In this document: one piece after another, positions 39,632 through 47,655 of the stretch
Layout: each line of letters starts with the position of its first letter
Position numbering within the stretch: the first letter of the stretch is position 1
Source of the DNA: Streptomyces spinosisporus
GTDB taxonomy: Bacteria > Actinomycetota > Actinomycetes > Streptomycetales > Streptomycetaceae
Assembly (NCBI RefSeq): GCF_022698145.1
Contig: NZ_JALDAX010000003.1
Coordinates: forward strand, 310,001-374,000
Reading direction: 5' to 3'
Length of the DNA: 64,000 bases
The notes under the pieces: generated by a model
The model's database searches: none
Seen by the model: the letters and a program-made list of their open reading frames with translations, nothing else
Told to the model about the DNA's origin: nothing
Program-made: the position numbers and the translations under genes

Positions 39632-40701
39632 GACGACTCCTTGGGGGCGACGAAGGACGGCAGCAGGCCGATCAGTACGGCCGCCGCGGGCCACAGCGGG
39701 AGGGCGGGGGCGACGAGCGGGACGACGCCGGGGTGCAGGGCCTCGGGGTCGGACGTGGAGGCGAGCGTGAGGAGTGCCGCGACCGCCCCGCCGGAGCCCG
39801 CGACCAGCCAGGCGCGGGCGTCCCAGCGGTCCGGGCGGTAGCGCGTGCGCAGACTGCGGCGGCCACCGAGCCGCAGTCCGGCGAGGGCGGCGGCGAGTCC
39901 GGCGAGGAGCAAGGGCAGCCCGTAGGTGCCGCCTGCCGCGGTGAGCAGTCCGTACGTCCCCGCGCAGACGCCGAGCAGGCCGCCGAGCGTGAGGGCGGCC
40001 GTGGTGCGGCGTACGGCGGGCGGGACCTCGGCGGTACGGCCGTAGCCGCGGGCGTCCATCGCGGCGGCCAGGGCGACCGAACGCTCCAACGCGCCCTCCA
40101 GCACCGGCAGTCCGACCTGCAGCAGACCGCGCACCCCGCGGTCCGGACGGCCGCGCAGCCGGCGCGCGGCGCGCAGGCGCTGGACGTCCGCGATGAGGTT
40201 CGGGGCGAAGGTGAGGGCGACGACGATCGCGACGCCGGCCTCGTACAGCGCGCCCGGCAGGGACTTGAGGAGGCGGGAGGGGTTGGCGAGGGCGTTGGCG
40301 GCGCCGACGCAGATGAGGAGCGTGGCCAGCTTCAGGCCGTCGTAGAGGGCGAAGACGAGTGACTCGGCGGTGACCCGGCCGCCCAGGCGGATGCCCTGCG
40401 CCCAGTGCGGCAGGGGCACTTCGGGGAGCGTGACGATCACATGGGTGCCGGGGATGGGGGAGCCGAGCGCCACCGCGAAGAAGAGCCGGATGACGAGGAC
40501 GGCGAGGGCGAGCTTCAGGAACGCCGAGTAGGAACGGGACCAGGGCGCGCGCTGGCGGCACGTGGCGACGACGTACGCGGACGTCGCGACGAGGAGGGCG
40601 AGCAGCAGGGGGTTGGTGGTGCGGGTGGCGGCGGTGCCGAGACCCAGCGCCCACAGCCACCAGGCGCCCGGGTGCAGCGCCGGCCGACCGCGACTAGCCA
40701 T
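39628..40701 (-). CDS. ECF transporter T component (CbiQ/EcfT-like)
   Basis: A 357-residue membrane protein with N-terminal helices, a cytosolic coupling region and C-terminal helices. The two Ala-Arg-Gly-like coupling motifs are LRAARRLRGRP and AAMDARGYGRT (about residues 178-220), which dock on the ATPases. It is longer than classic EcfT (about 260) because of an extra C-terminal membrane part. It overlaps the upstream secreted-protein gene by eight bases. Confidence 0.9.
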   Translation of the reverse strand: MASRGRPALHPGAWWLWALGLGTAATRTTNPLLLALLVATSAYVVATCRQRAPWSRSYSAFLKLALAVLVIRLFFAVALGSPIPGTHVIVTLPEVPLPHWAQGIRLGGRVTAESLVFALYDGLKLATLLICVGAANALANPSRLLKSLPGALYEAGVAIVVALTFAPNLIADVQRLRAARRLRGRPDRGVRGLLQVGLPVLEGALERSVALAAAMDARGYGRTAEVPPAVRRTTAALTLGGLLGVCAGTYGLLTAAGGTYGLPLLLAGLAAALAGLRLGGRRSLRTRYRPDRWDARAWLVAGSGGAVAALLTLASTSDPEALHPGVVPLVAPALPLWPAAAVLIGLLPSFVAPKESS

Positions 40702-41332
40702 GCCTGCGTCGCCGTGCCTGCCATACCGCTGCGGCGCCCAGCAGGGCGATCGCGCCCGCGCCGGCGAACAGGCCGACGGTCGGACCGCTGTCGTTCTTCG
40801 GCGCCTCCTTGGTAGCAGTCGTCGGCCGCTTTCCGTCGCTGACCGGCTCCCCGCAACCCGTCCGCGGATACCCGGCGATCGCGCACAGCAGGGCGTTGGT
40901 GTCGTAGCGCAGCGGCTTCGCCACCGAGGCCAGGGCGTCGGCGGTCGTCGCGTCGGCGGATATCCGCGCGCAGGCCGTGCGGCCGGCCGGCGGACGCTCG
41001 CCGGACGGGGCGTCCGCCGCCGTACCGAAGTCGATGACGAGCGCCACGCGCTTCATGCCGTCCCGTGCCGGGGTCCGCGCGCAGATCGCCGCGAACGACG
41101 TCGTGCCGCGCGGCTTCGTCGCGTCGGCCGAGTCCTCGCTCACCGAGAAGCGGAAGCCCTGGACATCGCCGTCGGAGGGCCGGGCGGTGGCCGGGCCCTG
41201 GGTGGCGTAGGTCCAGCGGCCGCCGTCGAAGTCCCAGAAGGACCAGTAGCGGTAGCCGGTCGCGTGGGCCTGGGCGGTGGCGGTGAGGGCTGTGAACAGC
41301 GTGACCAGAAGGACTGCGGCACGGCGGAGCAC
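40694..41332 (-). CDS. Secreted, membrane-anchored protein of the cobalamin-regulated operon (SCO2322-like)
   Basis: A 212-residue protein with signal peptide (residues 1-25, VLLVTLFTALTATAQAHA), a beta-rich mature domain (YRYWSFWDFDGGRWTYATQGPATARPSDGDVQGFRFSV) and a C-terminal anchor (VGLFAGAGAIALLGAAAVW, about 187-205) with basic tail. Two Cys pairs (AICART/TACARI and LLCAIA/TGCGEP) may form disulfides. From memory it resembles a Streptomyces family typified by SCO2322, of unknown function. ADALASVAKPLRYDTN loosely recalls the beta domain (DUF4430) of transcobalamin. GTG at 41332 has GAGG upstream; 41341 is an alternative overlapping the previous stop. Confidence 0.75.
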   Translation of the reverse strand: MLRRAAVLLVTLFTALTATAQAHATGYRYWSFWDFDGGRWTYATQGPATARPSDGDVQGFRFSVSEDSADATKPRGTTSFAAICARTPARDGMKRVALVIDFGTAADAPSGERPPAGRTACARISADATTADALASVAKPLRYDTNALLCAIAGYPRTGCGEPVSDGKRPTTATKEAPKNDSGPTVGLFAGAGAIALLGAAAVWQARRRRHG

Positions 41333-41337
41333 GGCTG

Positions 41338-42594
41338 TCACCTCTTGTTGCGGACGCTGAGCAGGAAGCCGACGCCGATACCGGCGACCAGGCACACGCC
41401 GACGATCCACCAGACGCCGAAGGGTGAGCTGTCGTCCTTCTTGGCTGAGTCCTCCTTGTCCTCCTTGCCTTCCTTGCCGGCCTTCGTCGAGTCGGCGGGC
41501 GCCGTGGAAGCGGAGACGGACGCGGGCTTCGGGCCGGTCGCGTTGAGCTGCTCGACCAGGTCCTGGCCGCCGAAGTCGTGCACATCGGCGCCGGCGGCCT
41601 TGGCGGCGAGGATCAGTTCGGCGTACGCGGCCGGTCCGCTCGCCTTGGCCCACGGCCCGGAGTTGGCCTGTAGCCAGCCCAGGGCGCCGGCCGCCTTGTC
41701 GCCCTGACCGGCGGTCGCGAGGGCGAGGACCGCGTCGGCCGTGTTGCCGTAGTCGGGCTGGGGCTTGGCGCCGGGCATGGCCGAGGTCAGGTGCTTGGTC
41801 TTGGCGAGGGCGGTGGTGAGGTAGGCGGCGCCGTTGTCCGCAGCCTGCTCGGCGTCGGGGGAGCCCTTGCACGTCGGGTCGGTGCCGGTCGGCTTCGTGG
41901 CCGCCCCGGTCAGGCCCTTGCCGAGAGCGCCCACCACGGCCGCCGCGGTCGCGTCCGCGTTGGCGGCGAGCTTGCCCTTCTTGTCCGGCTGGAAGGCGAA
42001 GGCGCCGGCATCCTTGCCGCCCGCCGTGCAGGGGAGGGCGAGCTTGAGCAGGGCGTCGTAGGGGGACTTGCCGTCCTTGGTGGCCTGCGCGGGCTTCTCG
42101 CCGACGGCCGCGAGCGCGCCGATGACGACGGACGTCGAGTTCGCGTCGCTCGGTCCGCCCGGCGTGTAGCCCCAGCCGCCGTCCTTGTTCTGCACGGACT
42201 TCAGCCAGGTGACCGCCTTGCCGGTGGTGGTGTCGTGGCCGCCGAGCGCGGCGAGGGACTGGACGGCGGCGGCCGTGCTGTTGGTGTCGACCATGGTCTT
42301 GGTGTCGCAGGCCTGGCCGGTGTCGGCGCGGAACGGCGCGAACGAGCCGTTCGCGCACTGCTGCCCCGCCAGCCAGTCGACAGCCTTCGCCGCGGGCTGC
42401 ACGCCCGTCTCGTGCTGGGCGAGCAGGGCCAGCGACTGGCGCCAGACGCCGTCGTACTTCGGGTCCGTGGTGCCGTACAGGCCGTCGGGCAGGGCCGACG
42501 GGGACGGCGAGGGGGACGCGGCGACAGCGGGTGCGGCCGCGCCGATCACGGCGGCGGCTGCCAGGGCCGCGGCGCTGCGGCGTACGACGTTCAT
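41338..42594 (-). CDS. Secreted, membrane-anchored alpha/alpha-toroid protein (prenyltransferase/squalene-oxidase repeat; intrinsic-factor-like)
   Basis: A 418-residue protein. Residues 1-25 are a signal peptide (AALAAAAVIGAAAPAVAA). Residues about 40-335 are helical repeats of the prenyltransferase/squalene-cyclase toroid type: AVDWLAGQQCANGSFAPF, AVTWLKSVQNKDGGWGYTPGG, ALGWLQANSG, each with G-x-W/F turns. Three or four Cys occur in the barrel. A Lys/Glu/Asp-rich spacer (about 362-388) precedes a C-terminal membrane helix. The same fold makes up the alpha domain of intrinsic factor and transcobalamin. It is first in the operon behind a cobalamin riboswitch, so I infer corrinoid binding at the cell surface. 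Known enzymatic motifs of cyclases (DxDD) are absent. Confidence 0.82.
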   Translation of the reverse strand: MNVVRRSAAALAAAAVIGAAAPAVAASPSPSPSALPDGLYGTTDPKYDGVWRQSLALLAQHETGVQPAAKAVDWLAGQQCANGSFAPFRADTGQACDTKTMVDTNSTAAAVQSLAALGGHDTTTGKAVTWLKSVQNKDGGWGYTPGGPSDANSTSVVIGALAAVGEKPAQATKDGKSPYDALLKLALPCTAGGKDAGAFAFQPDKKGKLAANADATAAAVVGALGKGLTGAATKPTGTDPTCKGSPDAEQAADNGAAYLTTALAKTKHLTSAMPGAKPQPDYGNTADAVLALATAGQGDKAAGALGWLQANSGPWAKASGPAAYAELILAAKAAGADVHDFGGQDLVEQLNATGPKPASVSASTAPADSTKAGKEGKEDKEDSAKKDDSSPFGVWWIVGVCLVAGIGVGFLLSVRNKR

Positions 42595-42689
42595 GATCGG
42601 CGGGTGCCTCTCCCTGCGGGAGCGGGCAGCACGGGACACCCCGGGCGGCTCGGCTCCGTATGCCTCGACGGTGCCGTGCGCCGGCCGGT

Positions 42690-42830
42690 TGCCGACACAC
42701 GTGAGCCGGTCACGACCGTACGGAGCAGTCCGGCTGGCCGCCCTTGGGCGGTGTCACGGTTGCGGGTCAGCGCCGGAATTGCACCGGCTTCCCCCCGTAC
42801 GGGTGTGATGACGACCTGGCCACTGTACCG
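42690..42830 (-). ncRNA. Cobalamin (adenosylcobalamin-class) riboswitch
   Basis: Read on the minus strand, the core GGGGAAGCCGGTGCAATTCC, GGCGCTGACCCGCAACCGTGAC (+ positions 42752-42797) matches the conserved cobalamin-riboswitch core almost exactly, and the B12-box side follows as AGCCGGACTGC...GGTC (about 42713-42736). Paired arms GCCGGTGCAATTCCGGC are visible. It lies 100-240 bases upstream of the toroid-protein gene, so that operon should be shut off when cobalamin is abundant. The outer boundaries and the expression platform (about 42600-42690) are approximate. Confidence 0.92.
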
Positions 42831-42886
42831 GGCCGTAGGAATGGGCCGAGAGCCGCCTGTGGACAGAGCGGGGACGGTGCGGGGTC

Positions 42887-43741
42887 TCAGGCCGGCCGGA
42901 CGTCCTGCGTCATGATCCGGGCCGGCACCTCGGCCGGCTGGCACAGGACCAGCGCCAGGTCGTCCGCGCGGCGGGCACCGGCGTGGGCGACGACCCGGTC
43001 GTAGAGGGAGGCGAGGGCGTCGTCGGGCAGCGGCTCGCGCAGGGCCTGCGTGGCCTCGGCCACGAGCGGGAAGGGCGTGCCGTCGGCCGAGCGGGCGTCG
43101 GTGAGGCCGTCGGTGTACAGGAGCAGGCGGTCGCCGGGCTGGAGCCGGAAGCGGTACTGGCGTGGATCGGGGTGCAGCCCCAACGGCGTGGCCGGTGCGC
43201 CGGGTTCGAGCAGTTCGACGCGCTGACCGGCGCGCAGCGGGGGCGGGTGACCGCAGTTGACCAGGCGGACCTCGCCGGGCGCGAACTCGGCGAACACGGC
43301 GGTGACGAAGTCCTCGGCGCCGAGCTCCGGGGCGAGCCGCTTGTCGACGTGGCCGACCAGGGTGGGCAGATCGGGTGCGGTGTAGGCCAGTTCGCGGAAG
43401 GCGGCGATGGCCGCCGTGGCCGGCCGCACCGCCTCGAGGCCGTGGCCGCGGACGTCTCCGACCACGATCCTGAGGCCGAACGGCGTCACCGCGGCGTCGT
43501 ACAGATCGCCGCCGATGTCCGACTCGGAGCCGGCGCAGTGGTAGCGGGTGCACACATGCGTTCCGGCCAGGTCGCGGGAGAGGGGGCGCAGGATCAGCTG
43601 CCGGGTGCTGCGCACCGCCTCGTGCGCGTGGGCGAGTTCCGTCCGGAGGGCGAGCAGGGTGCGTCTGACGCGGAGCCACGCGCAGAGAAGAAGCGGTCCG
43701 ATCAGGAACAGCGCGATCACCAGTGTGTGCACGGCCTTCAT
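42887..43741 (-). CDS. PP2C/SpoIIE-type serine phosphatase, membrane-anchored
   Basis: A 284-residue protein. One membrane helix (residues 5-24, TLVIALFLIGPLLLCAWLRV) and a short coiled segment lead to a SpoIIE phosphatase domain (about 60-275). Metal-binding motifs are GGDLYDA, VGDVRGHGLEA, NCGHPPPL and LLLYTDGLTDAR; the final Asp is in RRADDLALVL. It should dephosphorylate an anti-anti-sigma-like partner. No sensory domain or kinase is fused to it. Start is ATG 43741 with AGGG upstream. Divergent from the NB-ARC gene. Confidence 0.88.
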   Translation of the reverse strand: MKAVHTLVIALFLIGPLLLCAWLRVRRTLLALRTELAHAHEAVRSTRQLILRPLSRDLAGTHVCTRYHCAGSESDIGGDLYDAAVTPFGLRIVVGDVRGHGLEAVRPATAAIAAFRELAYTAPDLPTLVGHVDKRLAPELGAEDFVTAVFAEFAPGEVRLVNCGHPPPLRAGQRVELLEPGAPATPLGLHPDPRQYRFRLQPGDRLLLYTDGLTDARSADGTPFPLVAEATQALREPLPDDALASLYDRVVAHAGARRADDLALVLCQPAEVPARIMTQDVRPA

Positions 43742-43928
43742 TGCGTTGCCCTTGCCGCCCTCTCTGCTGTTCCCGTGACAGGTCCGAATATCCCTCCTCC
43801 GTCGCGCCCCGGCATGCAGTTGAGCGCAACTCGTCGGAATGTGCCGCGAACTGCCCAATTCCGGTGATCTTCTGTCGCGCATGACCATCCGGCGTGGGCG
43901 TGCGTGCGAACCGACGACACTGGTGCGC

Positions 43929-46094
43929 GTGTCTTGGAACGACGATGTGCACAAGGACGTGCACAGCGAAGTGCACAACGACGTGCACAGACCCGGGAAC
44001 CTGCCCGCCGACTCCCGTGTCTTCGTCGGCAGGCTGAAGGAACTCGCCCACCTGGACGACGAGTTGGGTCCGGTGGACGACGAGTTGGGTCCGGGCGGGG
44101 ACCGCGGTCGGCTGTTGACCCTCCTCGGTGTCGGCGGGGTCGGCAAGACGCGGCTCGCGCTGCGGGCGGCCGGGCGGGCGTCGAGGACCTACGCCGACGG
44201 CGTCTGGCTGGTGGAACTGTCCGCGCTCCGTGCCCGGGACCAGGTGCCCCTCGCCGTGATGGAGGCGCTGCGGCTCGCCGACCGGTCGACCGGCTCGGTG
44301 ACGGACGCCCTGTGCTCATGGGCGCAGGACAAACAGCTGCTGCTGGTGCTCGACTCCTGCGAGCATCTGCTGCCGGAGTGCGCGGCCCTCGTCGCCGACC
44401 TGCTGGTCACCGCGCCGGGAGTGCGGATCCTCGCCACCAGCCGGGAACGCCTCGGGTTGCCGGGGGAACAGGTCCTCGAAGTCGAACCGCTGCCCGTCGG
44501 CGCCCCCGACAGCCGCCGACCGGCCGACTCCGAGACCCTGTTCGCGCAGCGTGCCACCCGCGCGGACTCCGGCTTCGTCCTCGACGAACGAACCCGCCGC
44601 CAGGTGGGCGACATCTGCCGGGTCCTCGACGGCATCCCGCTGGCCCTCGAACTCGCCGCCGCCCGGCTGGCCACCCGCGGCCTGGCCGAGCTCCACGCAC
44701 TCCTCACCGACCGCCTGCGCTCCCGCTTCGACCTCCTCGCGACGGAGGAACGCACCGGCGAGGGACCGCCGCGCCACTGGACCCTGCGCACCACCATCGG
44801 CTGGAGCCATGAGTTGTGCGCGCCGCTGGAACGGCTGTTGTGGGCCCGGCTGTCGGTCTTCGCCGGTACGTTCACCACGGGCGCCGCCACCTGGGTGTGC
44901 GCGGGCGGGCCCCTGGACGCCGACGAGGTCAGGGACCTGCTGCTGCGGTTGGTGCAGCAGTCGGTCGTGCTGCGCGACCCCGTGGACCCGGACCGCTTCC
45001 GGCTCCTGGACACCATCCGCGAGTACGGCGCCGACTGGCTGCGCGAGCTGGGCGAGGAGGAGGCCGTACGACTGCGCCACCGCGACCACTACCGCCGGTT
45101 CGCCCGGGAGGCGTGCTCCGACTGGAACACGAGCAGACAGGTGGCCTGGTGCGACCGCGTCGTCGCCGAACACGCCAATCTGCGGGCCGCGATGGACTGC
45201 GCGCTGGCCGAGCCGGACAGCCGCCTCGCGCTGGAGATGGCCGGGAGCGTCGGCTTCCTGTGGCGCCACTGCGGGATGCCGCGGGATGCCCAGATCCGTC
45301 TGGACCGGGTGCTGGCCGAGGAGCACGAGCCGGGGCCGGATCTCCTGCTCGCCGTGTGGTCGCGCGGGGCCGTCGCGATGAACCAGGGCGACCTCGCCAT
45401 GGTGCGGGCCTGGGGCGAGCAGTGCACCGACGTCGCGCGCGAACTCGGCGATCCCGCCATGATCCGGGCCGCCGCCTATGTCACCGGCGGCTATCTGGCC
45501 CTCGTCGGCCGGCTGACCGAGGCGGTCGAGGTGCTGGCCTGCGACCCGCCGCCGCTCATCGGGATGGACTGGCGGGGAGCCGCGCTCGTGATGAGCGACC
45601 TGGCCGTGGTGTACAGCCATCTGTACCGCGGTGACCACGAGAAGGCGCGTGAGGCGGCCCGGGTGATGAGGGCGAGCAGTGTGCAGTGCGGTGAACGCTG
45701 GGCGAGGGCCTTCGTCGACGCGATCCTCGCCCAGCTGGACGTCGCCCGGGGCGACACCGAGGCGGCGCGCCGCAACTGCCGCGAGGCGCTGGCCGGACAC
45801 CGGTCGCTGCACAACACGCTCGGCCTCGCCTTCACGCTCGACATCCTGGCCGAAGCCGAGGCGACCGGCGGCGACGGCCGGTTCGCCGCCCGCGTCCAGG
45901 GCGTCAGCCAGCGCATCTGGGATCTCCTCGGACGCGCCCAGATGGATTCGCCCCAGCAGCTCGACGCCCGCCGCACCCGCGAACGCACCCTGCGCGCCCG
46001 CCTCGGCGACGAGGCCTACGAGCAGGCGTACGAGGAGGGCGCGGCGATGTCGTACGACGAAGGGCTCGACCACGCGCTGACGGGCGAGGTCTGA
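43929..46094 (+). CDS. NB-ARC/AAA ATPase with TPR-like C-terminal region, no DNA-binding domain
   Basis: About 721 residues. NB-ARC core (about 30-330): FVGRLKELAHLDDELG, P-loop LLGVGGVGKTRLAL, Walker B KQLLLVLDSCEHLL, sensor ILATSRERLGLPGEQV and GIPLALELAAARLATR. A winged-helix-like segment (TIGWSHELCAPLERLLWARLSVF) and about 350 residues of TPR-like helices follow. This is the AfsR/LAL ATPase architecture, but both the N-terminal SARP and the C-terminal LuxR domain are missing. The start is uncertain: GTG at 43929 or one of the DVH-repeat GTGs (43947, 43959, 43971, 43983); none has a strong ribosome site. Confidence 0.8.
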   Translation: MSWNDDVHKDVHSEVHNDVHRPGNLPADSRVFVGRLKELAHLDDELGPVDDELGPGGDRGRLLTLLGVGGVGKTRLALRAAGRASRTYADGVWLVELSALRARDQVPLAVMEALRLADRSTGSVTDALCSWAQDKQLLLVLDSCEHLLPECAALVADLLVTAPGVRILATSRERLGLPGEQVLEVEPLPVGAPDSRRPADSETLFAQRATRADSGFVLDERTRRQVGDICRVLDGIPLALELAAARLATRGLAELHALLTDRLRSRFDLLATEERTGEGPPRHWTLRTTIGWSHELCAPLERLLWARLSVFAGTFTTGAATWVCAGGPLDADEVRDLLLRLVQQSVVLRDPVDPDRFRLLDTIREYGADWLRELGEEEAVRLRHRDHYRRFAREACSDWNTSRQVAWCDRVVAEHANLRAAMDCALAEPDSRLALEMAGSVGFLWRHCGMPRDAQIRLDRVLAEEHEPGPDLLLAVWSRGAVAMNQGDLAMVRAWGEQCTDVARELGDPAMIRAAAYVTGGYLALVGRLTEAVEVLACDPPPLIGMDWRGAALVMSDLAVVYSHLYRGDHEKAREAARVMRASSVQCGERWARAFVDAILAQLDVARGDTEAARRNCREALAGHRSLHNTLGLAFTLDILAEAEATGGDGRFAARVQGVSQRIWDLLGRAQMDSPQQLDARRTRERTLRARLGDEAYEQAYEEGAAMSYDEGLDHALTGEV
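43944..43991 (+). repeat. Four 12-bp GTGCAC units at the start of the NB-ARC gene
   Basis: Units GAT-GTGCAC-AAG, GAC-GTGCAC-AGC, GAA-GTGCAC-AAC and GAC-GTGCAC-AGA lie head to tail. GTGCAC is palindromic, and if translated the units read (D/E)VHx four times. They sit about 200 bases before the divergent phosphatase start, in the shared control region. Confidence 0.85.
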
Positions 46095-46111
46095 CTGGGT
46101 AGTTTCGGCCC

Positions 46112-46780
46112 ATGGCGAATGCGCGGAGACTGCTCGGTTCGGGGCGGGTCAACGACGTGTACGAGATCGACGGCGCGTGGGTGGTGCGGCGTAACCGTGC
46201 GGGGTGGGGGGACGCGGTCGCCGAGGGGGCCGTGATGGAGCATGTGCGGGCGCACGGCTATCCCGTGCCGCGGGTGCGGCTCGCCGATTCGACGCGGACG
46301 GAGCTCGTGATGGAGCGGCTGGCCGGGCCGACGATGGTGGAGGCGTACGGCGCCGGGCTGATCGACGCGGCCGAGGGCGGGGAGTTGCTCGCCGGGCTGC
46401 TGCGGCAGTTGCACGCCATTCCCGGCCGCCGCTCGGCCTCGGCCGGTCACCGCATCCTGCACCTGGACCTCCACCCGGAGAACGTGATGCTGACGCCCGA
46501 CGGGCCGCGCGTGATCGACTGGAGCAACACCGAGGAGGGCGACCCCGCGCTGGACTGGGGCATGTCCGCCGTCATCCTGGCCCAGGTCGCCGTCGGCGAC
46601 GCGCCGATCGCGGGACCCGCCCACGAACTGCTCGACGTACTGCTGACCGATCCCTCCCACCTCACCGAGGACGGCCTGACGGAGGCCCTGCGGCGACGCG
46701 CGGCCGATGTGATGATGAGCGCCGAGGAGGTCGAACTCCTCGGTCAGGCGGAGGAGTTGGTCAGGTCGTACGGACGCTGA
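46112..46780 (+). CDS. Aminoglycoside-phosphotransferase-fold (APH) kinase
   Basis: A 222-residue small kinase-fold protein. RILHLDLHPENVMLTPDGPRVIDWSNTEEGDPALDWGM carries the catalytic loop (Brenner motif HxDxxxxN) and metal-binding Asp (IDW), as in APH/choline kinase families. VYEIDGAWVVRRNRAG is the N-lobe with the Lys replaced by Arg, which may weaken ATP contact. It is shorter than usual APH proteins (about 260-300), so the N-lobe is reduced. It follows the NB-ARC gene by 17 bases and may be co-transcribed. Substrate unknown. Confidence 0.82.
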   Translation: MANARRLLGSGRVNDVYEIDGAWVVRRNRAGWGDAVAEGAVMEHVRAHGYPVPRVRLADSTRTELVMERLAGPTMVEAYGAGLIDAAEGGELLAGLLRQLHAIPGRRSASAGHRILHLDLHPENVMLTPDGPRVIDWSNTEEGDPALDWGMSAVILAQVAVGDAPIAGPAHELLDVLLTDPSHLTEDGLTEALRRRAADVMMSAEEVELLGQAEELVRSYGR

Positions 46781-46800
46781 TCCACGGCGGGCGGCCGTAC

Positions 46801-47646
46801 TCACCCCAGCACGGCCACCGCGTCCACCTCCACCAGCACCCCTTCGCGCACCGGCCGCACCACCACCGTCGTGCGGGCCGGCAGTGGGGAGCAGTCGGCG
46901 AAGAAGTCGCGGTAGACGCGGTTGAAGTCGGCGAAGTGGGCGCGGTCGGCCAGGTAGCAGGTGCAGCGGACGACGGAGTGCCGGTCGCCGCCCGCGGCCG
47001 CCACGACGGCCTCGACGTTGGTGAGAACCCGCAGCGCCTGCGCGGCGAAGTCGGCCGGCATGTCACCGGTCACGGGGTCCAGGGGGCCCTGCCCGGAGGT
47101 GAAGAGTTGGGGGCCCGTGCGCACGCCCTGGGAGAGCGGCGGCTCGGTGCCGTCGGGGAAGGGGATGAAGGGGGCGCGGTCGGTGCGGACGGCTTCGTGG
47201 GCGCCGCGGCCCTGGCGCGGGGTGGGGCCGCTGAAGGGCAATCGCAGGGTGCGGGAGGCGAGCAGCCACTGTCCGTCGACGCGGCGGAAGGTGTCCTCGT
47301 AGTGGCCGACCTGGACGGGCGGAGCGGCCGGCACCATGTCGCCCGACCAGCCTTCGATGCGGTACGTCGTGAAGTACGAGGTGGCCTCGGCGGTGTCCTC
47401 TGACGTCACCGTGACTCGGATGTTGGACATCACCCGGCGCGAGAGCTTGTCCGCCGGGCGGGCGCCGAAGTACGCGCGCAGCGCCGCACGCCCCTCGGAC
47501 CGCCGTCCGTCCCCCGGAGCAGGCCACTCCCAGACTCCGTCCTCGGTGAACAGCTCGGCCACGGAAGCCGGTTCACCCAGATCGAGGCGGTGCACGAAGT
47601 CGAGGATCAGACGTTCACAGGCGCGCTCGGCGAGGAGGTTCTCCAT
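46801..47646 (-). CDS. Fusion of SnoaL/NTF2-like domain and RidA-family domain
   Basis: A 281-residue two-domain protein. Residues 1 to about 140 form a cone-like SnoaL_4/NTF2 fold (ERLILDFVHRLDLGEPASVAELFTEDGVWEWPAPG and YEDTFRRVDGQWLLASR), as in ketosteroid isomerase relatives. Residues about 170-281 form a RidA/YjgF domain (QLFTSGQGPLDPVTGDMPADFAAQALRVLTNVEAVV, VVRCTCYLADRAHFADFNRVYRDFF, PARTTVVVRPVREGVLVEVDAVAV) with the active Arg in PARTTV and Glu in LVEVDAVA. It starts nine bases after the MBL gene, in the same operon under the KstR-type sites, so it may act on sterol intermediates. Confidence 0.85.
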   Translation of the reverse strand: MENLLAERACERLILDFVHRLDLGEPASVAELFTEDGVWEWPAPGDGRRSEGRAALRAYFGARPADKLSRRVMSNIRVTVTSEDTAEATSYFTTYRIEGWSGDMVPAAPPVQVGHYEDTFRRVDGQWLLASRTLRLPFSGPTPRQGRGAHEAVRTDRAPFIPFPDGTEPPLSQGVRTGPQLFTSGQGPLDPVTGDMPADFAAQALRVLTNVEAVVAAAGGDRHSVVRCTCYLADRAHFADFNRVYRDFFADCSPLPARTTVVVRPVREGVLVEVDAVAVLG

Positions 47647-47655
47647 GGAGGTGTA

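Noticed and set aside
43839..43928. N-terminal extension of the NB-ARC protein from ATG 43839
   Set aside because: No ribosome site, poor composition and overlap of the divergent promoter region make this start unlikely.
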